Of a stretch of DNA of 64,000 nucleotides, positions 22,476 through 36,100 are shown in pieces. A program made the position numbers and the translations under genes. The number at the start of each line of letters is the position of its first letter. Position 1 is the first letter of the stretch. Origin of the DNA: Progne subis subis (taxonomy: Eukaryota > Chordata > Aves > Passeriformes > Hirundinidae); NCBI GenBank assembly GCA_022316685.1, contig JAKJHU010000180.1:124001-188000 (forward strand), read 5' to 3'. The notes below the pieces were generated by a model. That model saw nothing but the letters and a program-made list of their open reading frames with translations, was not told the DNA's origin and did not search any database.

Positions 22476-25400
22476 CGGGCAGGGACTGTAAGTGGGGGTT
22501 AATTGTGAAAATTCATAACGTGTTTTAAATCCCCGGAGCATTGTTGCATCCTTAAATTCTAAATGGGAGTGCCTGCTGTGCTGAGGGCAGCTGTGGAGCG
22601 GAGGGATTGTCCAGGGCACCTCAGCTCCTCCCAGCAAGGCGTCGTGCTGGAGACCTGCGCTGTGGTACTGGAGCAATGGAGCTGGTTGGTACTTGTTTCG
22701 TGACACCACCTCATCCCTCCCAGTGTTGTTGCTTTCTGGGACGCAGAGCCCTGGGGTGGCGGACTGCTCATGTTGGCGAGGGTTTGTAGTCCTGGAGCAT
22801 CCAAGTCCGAGTCAAGGCCCGTGTGAAGGTGTAGACAGGTGTACGTTCTGAGCTGCTGCGGCAGTGTGGTGGAGCGTGCCGGCCGGGTGGGTGCTGGTGC
22901 TGGTCAGGGAGTCAGGGTGGTGCACAAGGAGCACACGCCGCCCCGCAGCAGGCCGGTGCTGGAGGAGGGCCGGCAGGCTGGGGTTTGTGGCGGTACCTCA
23001 TGACTGGCACAGGGCAGAGCAGGACGTTGCTGCCGGCCCGTGCCCTTTGCTGGCCGTGGAGCGCATCGTGAGCTGCATGCTGGCCTGGGGTGCCCGGCCC
23101 CGGTGGTCAGCACCACATGCCCCTCTGCTATTTCAGAAACCAGTTACTTGGCAAATAGCAGTGCCTGTCTGAAGGAGCTGCCACAGATTTTTTTTTTTCC
23201 TTACTTGCTTTATTTTAACCAGCCTCTCCACTGTTTCCTCTTTATTTTGGGCGATGAGGAGGTCCCAGAGGTTTGCATGAGATCCTGGAAATAACCCAGG
23301 TGGTGGTTCTGGTGCCAGCACAGCCCTGCGTGAAAAGCTGCCTTCATGGCAGGCTTGCAGCGGTTTCCCCTGAAACTGCAGATGTGTGAACAGCAGAGCC
23401 AGGCCCTGGAAGTGCCCGGGGGATTGCTTGGAGCCCATGCTAGAGGAGGAGGAGGAGGGTTGAGCTCTGCTCTGCACAGCAGTGGCTGGGGTCAGCTTCA
23501 CAAAAGGAGCAGCACGACTGGCTTCTCTTCTCTTGAAACCTCCCAGCTGTGCCTAGGGCTGCAGACCTGGTGGCCAGAGCTCCCCTGAAGGGTCCTCTGG
23601 CTCTTGGCGGTGCAACTGGAGGTGTCCAGCCAGCCACTTCTCTAGCCAAGTTCCTCGTCTGAGCATCCCTTTGTGTCTCTGGAGTGATGGGATGTTCTCT
23701 TGGGACTGGAGGTTTCCTTCCCCGAGTCCACGGAGGCACTGGCTGTGTGGATGTCTGCTTAATTTAGGCAGGAACTGGATGTCAGGACTCTGGCTTTTAT
23801 TCCCCCCCAGCAATCTTTTTCTCAGCCCCTTTTTGCTTCTGGGCACGAAGCCCATGAAGTAGCAGTGGTCAGTGAGATGCATTTGATGAGATTCCTCAAA
23901 AAGCACTGGCTGTCCTCTGGAGATATGAAGTTCTCTACCACTGGAGAAATGAGTGGAGAGGTGTCGGGCACAGGCATGGGTGTTTTACTGTTGGTGCTGC
24001 TCAGTGGGTCTTCTGCGTTTTAAAAGAAAAAAAAAAATGTGGAGAAACCAAAACATCTCCAGCTGCCATTGAAGCATAGTGTGCAGGGAGGTGGAGGGGT
24101 GGAGTATTTTGGTCACAGTTTTCCCCTATGCAAACATTTGGGATGCTAAAAGCTGTGTCTGTGTCTTGTTGAAGGCCTTGTTGGACTATGGAGCAGGACT
24201 GGGTGAACTCTCAGCTGCTGCTTGAATTTACTTTTGTTAAGCCTCAGCTGTCTGCATTAATGGCATTACAGGACAGTTCCTGAGTGATGCCCTTGGCTGT
24301 GCAGGACCAGCACAGAGGGGATGGAGACCTGAAGTCAGCCCCGTGGTCCAGGTCACTGTGAGGAGGCCAAGGCGATTCTGAGCCCCAGAGATGGCTCCTG
24401 GCTCCCTGGTGCCTGGAAATAAAAGGACTGAGAGTCTTAGGATGCGGATCGTTCACAAAAGGGGAAGAAAATGGTAGAAAAAAGCTTCTGTTGGTAGAAA
24501 TAGCTACAGTGAGTGCTGTGGGAGAAAGGACAGAGGTGTTGTTCTTTAATGTTCTCACGGTATCTTGAGTGTGAAAGTTTTTTTGTTTGGTTGGTTTTAT
24601 ATTTTAAAGTTCCTTCTTCCTTGTATGAGCCTCTTGCACAGCAGAGGAAGAGAAACACTTAACAAAAATAGAGCCTGTGTTTGACTAAAATGAGGTTGCT
24701 GTGGCATGTTTAGGAGTCAAGACTGTGACTTTGAAGCTGTCTGCATTTCATGCTGCTGATACCCTTTAAACTGTCTTAGGTAAACAGTGCAGTTGGGCTC
24801 TGAGAAGTGTCTGGTGAAAACTGCTCTTGGCTCCTCACTCTGACTGTTTCAGAGGTTTTTAGAACAAATACCCTTTGCTTACCAGCACTCTTCCTGCTTA
24901 GAAAAGTTTGCATTGATTTATTATTATTTTTTCAAAGGATTTACTTGCACATTAGAATGCCCCGTGGACATTATTTTCAGTTCAAGGAGGGTTTATTTTA
25001 GTTTGGCTTAATTGAATTGGAAACAGTTATGAGCTGTACCAAAGCAACTTGATTTCAAACCGAAACAGGAATGTTCTGTTCACAGGAGCAGGTTCACGCT
25101 GCCGTGTTCATGCGCCTGCGCCGAATTCCTCTTGTTTAGCTGTGTGTGGGGACTCCTGGCAAGTAAATCGCGGGGAGGGCTCGGTGGTGCTGAGGCAGGA
25201 GGCAGGACCTGGAGAGGCTGCAGGGGCTGGTGTCCTGTCTGTGTGTGACACTGATGCTGCTGCCGAGGCCAGCCTTGCCCGGGATGCTTTTTCCTTTTGC
25301 TGACGCAGAGCTTTGGGGCAGTGGCACGGGGAAGTAGTTTAGGGAAGGGACCTGGGTTAAAAAACTGCTAAAGGATGGGGGGGGAAAAAGCTTCCTCAAA

Positions 25401-28400
25401 ATATTTTTATTTTTGGTTGTTTTTTTGCCAGCTTCCCTTTAATTTGAAATAATTCTGCGATACAGGTTGATATGGCTTTGCTGGGGCGGAGGGGGACGGG
25501 CAGGCGGGACCAAGGACCATTCCCAGAGGAGCGCTCGCCCTGCTGCAGCCCCAGCCAAGAGCTTGGTCCCGGTTTGGGGCTGGGACCCAAGTGTGCATTT
25601 GGTGTAGGGTGCTCGGGAGGAAGGCACTGCTTTTAATCATCTTTATTTTATTACTGTTTTGCTCTTTCAGGAGTACAGCATGGGTGAACTTAGAGGATCC
25701 CTTTGCAGCCCTTTCACCTAAGGAAACTGAGCGGTGGCTGAGGCTTAGGCTTAGCTCAAGGATGAGCTCCCTCTGCCATGGAAGGACGAACTGGTCCCCA
25801 CAGTGCCCTGGCTCCTTCTGAGCATCCTTGTCCTTTTGGGAGCTCTGGCATGGCGAGCTGTGTGGAAATTTCTGGGCTGTGCTGTGGGTGAGCAGCTGGG
25901 GCTGCTGGCAGCCGGGGCCTCATCCCTGGGCTCTGCCGTGTGCTGCTCTGGCCCTGCTCCAGGGCTCCGCGGGCTTCATGCCTCGGTGCGTTCCCTGTGT
26001 TCCCTGCAAAGCCAGCACCTGCAGCTGGCAGCCTGGATGGCTTCTGTTTGTAGTTTCACCTGCTTAAATAAACAAACAATCTGTTTGCTCCCCTTCCACC
26101 CCCTGTTCCTCTGCAGCAGCACTGCCCAGTGTTTTCCTGAAGGATCTGGATCCTCTTCTCTGAGGGGTCCACACCTTCCTCAGGTAGTTCGCTCTCCTCC
26201 CAGGGTAGCTCTCTCCTCCACTGTCCAGTGCTTTTTGCAGTTCCAAAGCAAATATTTGCTGCAGCTTTTGAAACCGATTCTAGTTTTATTTAAGCAACTG
26301 CCTAATCTCATGTCCAAGGAGTCTCTTTTGTGTGTTTCTTACTTTGCAGAGTTCTGGGATGTAACTGGTGGCAGAGGCTGTGTGGCTGCTGGCAGAGGGG
26401 AGGGTGGCTGGGCACACGCTGTGCCCTGCCCTGGTGCAGGCTGTGCTGGGTCTGGGTGTGCTGCTGGGTCTCAGCTGTGTGTGTGTAATGTTCTCTGTGT
26501 GCTTGTACGTCAGTTGTGTTCAGACCCTACGCTGAGCTCTGGCTGCCCATCCACATCCAAGCACCAGCGCAAAGGGGGCTCTCTTGAGAACATCTTTGTA
26601 TAGAGGTCCCTTTTCCTGGTTGTTACAGAGTGATTCCTGAGCAGAACCTCCAGATTCTGATTGTTTCCACAGACTGATGATTTCTTAATGGTTTATTCTG
26701 TATAAAGTCATTAGTAAAGCAAAATATCATACCCCAGAGTGAAAATGTGCTCTTAACTGGCTCCCAGGTGAGGACAAGCAGAAGTGATTTCTCCTGCAAA
26801 CACACACTCAAAAGCCAGAAGGATGATTTCTGAATCGGATGCTGCAGGACCTGAGCGTGGGAATAGCTGTTAGAGATGCTGTGATTTCTTCAATAATGTC
26901 TTTCCTGAAACTTTGTATTTAGGAGTAAAAAATCTAGTCTAGAGTGCTTCTGCTGTAGTGCTGTTCCAGTTGAGTTCAGGTTCAGTCGGGGGTTGTGGTG
27001 GGCAGCTCCTGCGCTGATCCTGCCTGCCGTTTCAGACCTGGCTCGTGTTTGGATGTGTCATGCTGCAGCCCCGGCTGCTGGCTGCCTGCAGACACCGAGC
27101 TGGTGCTTTCCAGCTTTCCTGCTCTGAGGCTGCACCTTCCCCCTGTGCCCCGTGGCACGGCCGCGCCGTGCTGCTCTGCTCTCTGCCTGAGCTGATGGTC
27201 TGTGCTCCGAGCTGCAGCGATGAGAAACTTGCATTTAATAAAAGTCACTGTGGAAGCGTTCTTGGGATCTTGCCAGTGAGAGTTTCCTATTTAGAATTAG
27301 AAATCAGACTTTTTTTTTTTGTTAAGCCTTGATGTGAACTGGTAATTGCTGGAGTTTGCTTTTAATCCTGAGTTCCCAGCTCAGGGGACTGGGGGGGAGG
27401 AACACACAATTAAGCAAAACCCCAAACAGTGGAAAAACCCCAAACAGTGGAATTGCAGGTCTTGTCTTTTTGCAAGAGGAAAAATAGTAAATTTTGTGTA
27501 ATACTGAACCCTCAGCAGTAATAAGTGACTCATTAGGCAGATGCAAAGTGTGCAGAGGCAGGGAGCTCTGAGTCCATCAGGGTGCTGGCCGGTGCAGGGT
27601 TGCTGCCAAGCACACCTGCAGCCTCTGCCGGGCAGGGAAGAGAAACCTCCAGAGCAAGGAGGCACCATCAGGTGAAATGTGTGCTAAAGCCCGCCGCTGC
27701 AGTGGCTTTGGGAAGGCTGAACTCATTGAACTGCTGCAGTAGCTGGATTTTGTTCTGCTCAGGTCATTTGTTTCAGGCTTTTGGGCACATAATTTTGCTA
27801 CATCAGGTGTGATTTGTTCTTTGTGATGTGGGTCTGTCCGTCCCTTCACAGCCACCGTGGTGGGAAGCCTGCTCTGCCCTCATCCCGGGTGAGGAGCTTC
27901 CATTTCTACTTTACTCTAGACTGGGATTGAAAGATACATCCCATTCCTTTGTTTCAGGTGGAAGGAAACCTTATCCCTGTGGCTTCTGTGGCTGCTGGTT
28001 GTAGGAGTGTTGGTGGAGATAAGGGCCCGTTGCCTGTGCCCCCCGGGAGCAGCTGGCAGCCTGCCTGCCATGACCCACAGGAGCCGGGCTGGAGCCCTGC
28101 GTACTAATGGGCCTGCCTTGTCCTGCCTTGTTTGTCGTGATTTGTGGCTGCATTTGTATGCAAATACTAACAACTTGCTGCTGAGTTAATTAGTGTTTTT
28201 TCTCTTTGCTTCCTGGAGCTTAAGCAAAAGGTCTTTATTCTCCCCATTTCGGTGGTCTGAGCTGCTGCAGCCGCCCTCCCTCTCCTGCTGTGTGTGCCGG
28301 GGGGGTGCCGGCTGTCCTTAGGGGAGTTTAGACCCAGCTGCGTGGGTTGGCTGCAGACCCCCGTGGACCTCTGGACAAAGGTGTGTGTTTAGGAGCTGAG

Positions 28401-29979
28401 GTGGTACACCCAGATGCTCTGGGTGTCCAGATGAACATTTGCTCCCTGGCTCTGGTAGGTGCTTTGTGGAGGAGCAGACCCAAGCCAGCCAGCTCCATGT
28501 GTCCTGGAGATGCCAAGTGTTTGCTTTCTAATGTTGGGGTTGAGCACTTGAAATGCCATGGGATGGGTGATTCTCGCCAGATGAGAAGCTCCAAGGGTGG
28601 CTCTGGTGACCTGGAAATGGCAGCCATGGAGTGGGAATTGCTGGCCTTCAGCTCCAGCTGGGTGTTGGTTTTTTGCTTTGACAGAGGGGAAGGCAGGCAT
28701 TTCTTCCCCTCCCGAGAATGGCATCTTTGTGTCCTTGTTTGGACTCAAGGATTTTACTCATTTTAATCTTCCATTCCATCTGATTTTCTGTGGGCCTTGC
28801 AGGTGTTTGGGTCTGCCAGAGCTGCCCAAGCTGCAGGTTGGAGGGGTCACCAGCTGTGCTCTGGGGTAGGTGGGATGGGCAGCCAGGAGACCCTGGGCAG
28901 GAGCTGGTCCAGGGAGCCGTGGTGGTGCCCAGGCTGTGCTCCCGGCCATCCCATCCATAGTCAGTAGCCCAGGCAGTTGTGCTTGTTCCACCCTGCCTCT
29001 TCCTGCCCTCCAGCCAAGGCTTTTTTACAGTTATTGCGTCAGAACTTCTGTTTAGCCTTTGTTTTCCCCCTGGAAGGCAGGGCTGTGGCCTCCAGCCTGA
29101 GGGCAGGGACTGGCGACATCCACCTGGAAACCAGAGACCCTTTGGCCCTGGGTTGGTACTTGTCACCACCTTACTCATACTCAGAGCCTTGGTGCTCCTT
29201 TGAGGCCGGAGGAGTGAAGCTGGGGTGCAGTGGTGACTTGTGCCGTGTTGCATCCAGCTGCAAGAGGGGATGTACCCATTAGTGTGGAGCTCTCCATCCT
29301 ATCAAGGGAAGTTCCCGGGAGGGAACTGGTCAAGAGTCATTTCCTGGTCCCGGAGCCCAAATTGCTGCATGCTTTCTAGTCACCTAGGACTAATGAAAGA
29401 GAGGGGGTTTGGAGTGTTTTATTTTGGTTTCCTGTTCCAACGCCCCTCGGAGGCGAAGAAACGCTTCTCATACCTGGCAGTGTTTGTCATCGTTGCATTT
29501 TTAGACCTGTGTTTTCTCCCTACTCTTGCTTCTCCATTTCACACCCTGCAAGGCGAAGGGATGTGGCACTGCCATGCTGAATTTTTCTGAGGAAGTTCAG
29601 AAATGGTGATTTTTCTGTAATCCATCTGAACAGATTCCTGATGCTGTAGTGGGCTTTTATGCTGAGACTTTACAGGAAGCCCTGGTGAGCCTGGGCAGGG
29701 TCCAGGCAGGAGGGGTTGAGTTTAGAATCTTGCAGAGTGAAGTAGGAATTTTTCTTGTTCCGTTTGGGCTGGTGGGATTCTGTCTGTTACGGTGACTGTC
29801 TCAGTGCAAAGGTCTGAGGTGAGAACCAGCTTAAAAAGGCTGTGTGGCATGTGAGGGAGCAAGTTAGCTCTTAATCATATCATATTGGCCTCCTTTGCGG
29901 CTGATACATCTGCTGTAAAATGCTTAGTGCTGAGTGCCTGATTGGGCAGCCCATGCTAAGTGTTCAAACTCCTGCTGCC
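22476..29979. other. Intron 1 sequence, no exon recognised
   Basis: Unique sequence. One short tandem duplication (27416-27450, two copies of an AAAACCCCAAACAGTGG unit). The long frame at 25,803-26,603 is hydrophobic and cysteine/serine-rich but has no domain and no splice or promoter context. Confidence 0.5.
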
Positions 29980-30160
29980 TTTTTTCTTCAAACAATATCT
30001 TCTGGCTTCCAGATTTCTGATAAATTGATAAGAGGAATTGCGTGAGTCAATAGAGTTGTAGACACTTTGCCAATATAACCCTAGCGCTATTGATCTGCCA
30101 GTAAATTAAAGTCTTACTTAGAGGCTGCCGATATTTCTAATCTCCTGCCTCACCAATTAC
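29980..30160. promoter_or_regulatory. AT-rich putative regulatory block in intron 1
   Basis: It contains AAACAATATC, GATAAATTGATAAG, GCCAATATAACC, GCGCTATTGATCTG, GTAAATTAAAG and GCCGATATTTC in non-repetitive sequence, with higher AT than both flanks. Resembles conserved non-coding DNA of developmental genes. Confidence 0.3.
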
Positions 30161-33100
30161 ACCCTCCCAGCTACCTGGGAAAGACAGCGAGGGGAGACGA
30201 GGCTGCCGAGGTTTTTCCTGGCGAGTGGGGCCGTGGCGTGGCAGCCGGTGCCTGAGCGGGGCAGGGGTTTGGGGCTGGCGCTGGGCTGGGTCCCTGTTGG
30301 GAGTGCTGCAGAAGGGATTCCTCAGGTCAGGGTTGAGCCTCCCGCAGCTCCTGGGCACAGCCCTGGCTGCCGGAGGATGGAGACAGTTGCGAGGGGCACT
30401 GAGCCCCTGTCCTTCGGCTGTGTCCGGCCAGGGAGCTGCCCCGGCCCTCTGCCTGCCCTGCCGTGGAGTGGTCCCGATGCCGCTGGGTTGTGGTCCTGCA
30501 GAAGGGACTCTGAAGAAGGGATGCTTGCTGGAAGACAAGGGTGCAGGGAGCCCCGCTGCCCTGCGGCTCCTTCCCTGCTGCCTGCCCGGGGCTCTGCCCC
30601 TTAGCTGCTGGGCTGGGGCCTTTCAGCTGTCCCAGAGGCCAGTGGATCAGAGAGCCCCCCCATTCCCCCCACACACCCCCTCCCCTGTGAAGTTTCAGTG
30701 GATTCTTGCCAGATAAGCCCCTTTCAAGTCTCATTTACGTTTGAAAGTCCATAGCTAGCTTTGGGAAGAAATCTCCAGATAAATGCTGTGTTCTTTCTAA
30801 TACCCCAGAGCGAAAATCAATGGGAGGGATAATTCCTTCCCTTGTCCTACATGGACTTTCATGTGTTTCTACCTCCAGCAGCACCTTTTAAATAAAGAGA
30901 AGCAGCAGCCACCCTCTCCTTTCTACTCTGCCCCTTGGGTCCCAGCCCAGGCTTCCTGAGTGTAGTGGGATGGAAGGTTGGGGGTCCCTGTGAGGAGAGG
31001 GGGTGCTCATCTTGGGGGTTTCTGTTGGCTCCTGGGGTCCAGCTTACACTTTTACTGGGAGAAAACTGTGCACATGTCTGGATTTACAGGGCTGGCAGTA
31101 GGGATGTTTCTGGGAATTCACCTCCAGAGCGGTCTGTAGCTGGAGCAGAGGACCAAGGCCTTGGAGGTGGTGACAGCAGTACTGTGGTGAAGGGATGTAA
31201 AAAAACATGCCTTTCATTAAATCCAGTGAAATGAAGGTCCTTGTCGTGTAAACTGCTGCCAGGTAGAATATGGGCCTATAGTGTTACAATTTTTTATCCT
31301 AAGCTTGTGCAGAGCACTCTGAACAGTGATGTCTCTTCTCTGCTAAGGGGCACATCCACTTTGAAGAAATACTTTGTAGGAATTTGTAGCTGGGACTGGT
31401 CTGAGACGGCTCTTCCAGACTGCCCTGGAACGTGTTTGTATCTAAAAGCTGCATCCTCCAGCAATGAAGTGCTTTATCTGGCCACTTCCTTGCTGGCTGC
31501 GCTGAGCTGCATTTTCCCTGATGTTGTGAAGTTATCATATAGACTGTACATTAAAAATTGTAACTATTCCAAGTCTGCTGTTCTGGCAGGGAATCGCTGA
31601 GTCTCGTGATCTGTAATGGAGTGGAGATGCTGAGCTGCAGCAGGATATATTTACACTGAAAGCTTTTTCATGGAGGAAACATCTCAGCGGCCGAACAGCC
31701 CAAATGATGTCTTTAGATTTCTGGTAGCTCCTGGTACAGTGCTGGCAGCGATGGGCAGCTAAAGAGGAGCAGCTGTGCAGGTTCCCTCCCCTGGTTAGAA
31801 GAGCTGAGGCAGTGGGAGAACTGAGGGAAATCCTGTGTGGACCAGATCCTCAGAAAAGATGCTGTTAAAAAGTGACTCAGTCCTTACTGTATTGAGATAC
31901 TTGACTCCTGTTCATGCCCGGTGATGCTGATGCCCAAGGCAAAGGCAGGTTGGAACGAGGCTTTTCTGCTGTCTCCAGATAAGTTTTCAGGGTTTCCCTG
32001 GGGCTTTCTCCTCCCTCCTGGGCACAGCTAAGAGTCCCACAGTCCGAGGCTGGATAAAGTGTTTGTGAAACTCTGTGGATGGCAGATAATTCCTCACTCC
32101 TTTTAGAAGGAGAATGTAAGGAATTGCGGGTTCAGTTTGTTTTTCCACCCATTTCTGCTGTCCAGGGCTGGAGCTGCTGCCCGCAGCTCTCTGTGGAGCA
32201 GGGCGTTTGTCATAAATACTTCTGTCATAAATACTGCACTGCACTCACAGGGGACCACAGCGTCCGGGTGAAACCCATCCATTAGCAGCACCTCCGTACC
32301 TGCCCAGGTTTGCCTTTTGGGTTGGGATCAGCCAGAGCTCGCTCTGGTGGGTCAGTGATGATTTCTCTCCAGCTGTCAGAGGCAGAGGTGACTTGGCCAC
32401 TGGCCCGTGCGTTTCTCCTTTGCACCCTGAAATATTTAGTGTTCTGTGTGTGAACTTAATGACTGAGCAGGAATATTAACGGCTTACAGTCTAAAACCTC
32501 TAATTCAAATGTCTCTTGACTTGCAGGAAATCTAAGTTTGGGATTTTTGTGCTCTCTGCCAAGGCTGGCATTCGGACAGTGTTCCCTAATTTATTTCCAC
32601 AAATTGGAGAAGGCTGTAATTTACTATTTTAAGAAGCACATGTTTCAATAGACCTTTAATTAAAAAAAGAAAGTTTGGTGCATGTCTGAAATTGTAAGAA
32701 TCACTAGACTGGATCAGAACAGTGACATGTAGTAATTTGACCTTTGCAAACTGGACAAATTCTTCTTAATTTTCTCCTCTGACATGTCTGCAGAGCAGTG
32801 TGTTTATAGTCACAGAAGCACAGACTCACAGGGGGCTCTCGCTGTGCCAGGAGGAATGTTGCTGAGACCATGGTGCTTCTCCTTAGGATCCTGCTTTGGG
32901 GATTAGGGACCTTGTGCCCATGCTTCATCACCTGTAGTTAACAGAGGGGAAAAAATTAACTCCTACCCTAAAACTTGGCCTACGGTGATACAAGAAAGTG
33001 GGTTTTACGGCTGGACAGTGAGTAAAACAGGTCACAGCTATTTTATATGTGTGTTGGAAAACTTACTACTCTTTCTTTTCCAAAGCTTTACAAGACCAGT

Positions 33101-36100
33101 TCCCACGTAACCTTCAAAGCAAACCTTGAGGTGTTTTACTCCACGTCTCCAGTACCTGCAGTTTGGTTGAGCCTGTGAGCTCCTGGTTTCAGAGTTGAGT
33201 GAGGACTGCCCTGCTGTGCGAGTATCGCTGTGTTGGTGAAGGTGTGAGGCAAGCTCACAGGCAGCTCCTCTGTGTGTTACCTAGCAGAAAAACACCGCGT
33301 GAACCTCCTCTCCAGTCGTCTCTACATGTGACTGATGTAATTGTTTAAGATACAGATTTTGCTACCTGGCTGTTCAGCTGCTTTCAGGCATCCCTGTTGT
33401 ATTGGAAACGAACCCCACTGGATTTGAGGAACGCAGTTTATGGCACTTTGCTGCCACGTCGGAGCACGCGGCTTATTGGTAGTTCCTGTATTAGTCACCT
33501 AACTTTGTGTTTCACCTCAAATATTAGAAAGGAAGTTGAGGATAAAAGTAAAGTGTTGTTTCTGTAAAATAGTAAAAGTTGTGTTAAGATAGATGCTCCC
33601 ACAGGAGTAACTGCAGAGGGCACGTGCTCACCTCGGGTATGGAGTGGTGACCGTAGAGCAGACCGTAAGACCACGTCAGATCACTGTCCACTGTTGGCCC
33701 CCTTTTCTCACCAGGTGTTTCAGTGCAGGTGGACGATACTCTCTGGAGCAGGGGCTCCTGGTGGAGGTGGTGGGGGGCAGGGGTGCACGCCTGCCTTCAC
33801 CCCTCGAGCTGGCTGGTCCCCAGCAGACACAGCCTGTCAGACAGTGTCCCTGCTGGGCCAGCAGAGGTCTGGTGGGGGCTGTAGCGAGTGCCAGATGCCC
33901 AGCAGTATATTAAACACTAGTTGAGTACAGGAGGGCATATCACAGGAGAGAGATAAGCAAAGTTCTCTGATTGTGGATCAATAAAGGTTAGTGACATCAT
34001 ATCTCAAAGTGAGAGAACCTGCTTTCTGCAGACCATTTATCAGATTGCAGGCAGGAGCAGTGTTAACCTCTTCCTAACTAGGGGTCTGCTCCTCCTCTGC
34101 CTCCGGACCAGATCATCTTCCCTGTCTCCCCAGAAGGCTCCTGACCGTGCCTGTGGGATTCCAACAACGGCGCATTGGCATGGCCGTGCCAGAGGGGTTC
34201 TCTCTCAAGCGCTTGTGCTGAGCTCTCTGCAGCATGCCTTGTCCGGTGGGAGAGCACGGCGCTGGGCCGCCTGGGAACGGGGTCGCAGCCTGCCCTGCTC
34301 TTGGAAGTGCTTCCCATCTCGGTTTAGCTGCTGTTCTCCCGTAACTGGTGCTGTTACGGCCCTGGTGAGGTGGAAAATTGCTACGTGTCAGTGCTGGAGC
34401 ATGATAGAGTTGTGTTGGTTAAAGATCTGGCACTGTGCCAGGCATGTTGGGATGTATTTGTAAAAGACATCCTTAGTTTCTTGGTTTGGTCCTTCGATTC
34501 ACCGTTTTTCTGTGGCAGCAGTGACACTGGAATTGTTGTGGGTGGTCTTCAGAAAGTCATGTGGGGCAGCAGGAGGCTTTGGGCGAGGTCTGTGCCACCC
34601 TCCTCCTGGTGTCTGTCCTCGTGGGTCTGCTGTTACTGTTACCAAAATAGATTGAAGCTGAATGAGTGGATCAGCCCGTTCTGCAGTCCGGTTTGCGTGC
34701 TGCGTGCGGTGAGGCGCCGGCTGTCCGCATGAATGCAGCCTGTGAACGTGGGCAGCGTGGAGCCGCGTGCCTCAGCCGGGTGAGGTGGACCCTGGCCAGC
34801 TCCACAGGGAGCGCACCCAGGTGATCCAGACCCAGGGACACACCACTCCCCAACAGCTTTTTAAACAGTTTTCGCTCTCTGACCTTGTCTTCGAGTGGTT
34901 GGTAACACGAGATACCTGCAAACGAGCGATCCTCCCTCCTCTCCAAATGCCAGAGGAGTACTAAGGATCTTCCAGGGCATCCATGCCCTGCAGTAGGGAG
35001 TACGGTGTAGGGTTTTGTGCTGTGCAGGTCTCCTGTTTTCCATGAATGAAAGGATAAACTGCTGCCTGGAGGAACGTGTGGTCAAGGTTTAGAGATAAGA
35101 TAGTGGGGACGGATGACAGGCAGAGGGTCAGGGGCAAGAACAGAGTTTAATTCCTCGAATGAACTTCTCTTGTCTAGCAAGGAAATACCAATTTTTTCCA
35201 GAACCTACAGAGACTTGAGCCATAAAGACTTTCTGATTAGCTTTCATCCTTTTTCCATTGGTGATTTCTCGTGGCAAAGAGCCCTTTTCTGTGGTGCCCT
35301 AGGCTGTGCCCCAGGAAGTGTCAGGAGGCCACGCTGCTGCATGTCCTCGTGGGCTGGGGGGACACTGGTGGTGAAGCCCGTGCTAATGGGCTGGCGTCCA
35401 AGTCGAAAGCGTATTTTCAATGAGGAGGTGCTGAGATATTAGTGGGGCCTGGATTACCCTGTGATTGTGCTGTCAATACTGCTGTATTGAGTCAGAGAGA
35501 GCCTGCACGACACAGGGAAACACTTAGCTCACTGCTGCTGCTTATTGAGAAGCCAATAGCAATTTACGTGCTGACACTTGACACCGAATCCATTCCCAGA
35601 GGTGCAGCTCCTGCTAAGCCACTACTGGGCTCGCCCTCACACCTGCGCCTTCCCTGGGCCCCGGAGCTGCAGGTGTGATGGTGCTGGGGCTGCTCCAGCG
35701 CACCCGACGCTGGAGCTCCGATGGGACAGGCAGGTGGGGACCAGCTCCGTGGAGAGGTGGGAAACCTGTGCTCCAGAGAGCTGGCCTCACGTGGGATTAG
35801 CTTTATTCACGTATTTAGTGAAGAAGCGGAAATGTGAGTGCCCGAAGTGCCTGCGGCCCATGGACTGGAGCAGCTGGATTCCTTCTGTCCTGTCTGTTTT
35901 CCGGGGACAAGCACAGCTGAGCCTGATGGCCTTTCTGGCATACACACGCACCTTTTAAGAAAAACTTAAGATCATCTGCTGCCAAATACTTTCAAGAGGA
36001 ATAACATCCAGGATATTTCTTTGAGGCCGAACTACCTAAAATGGGAACTAAGCCATGAAGGAGTGAGGACGGGATGGGAACAGAGCTGGAGTGCTGGAAT

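Noticed and set aside
25803..26603. 266-codon + strand frame, hydrophobic and Ser/Cys-rich
   Set aside because: No domain, no promoter or splice context, and composition matches the surrounding intron.
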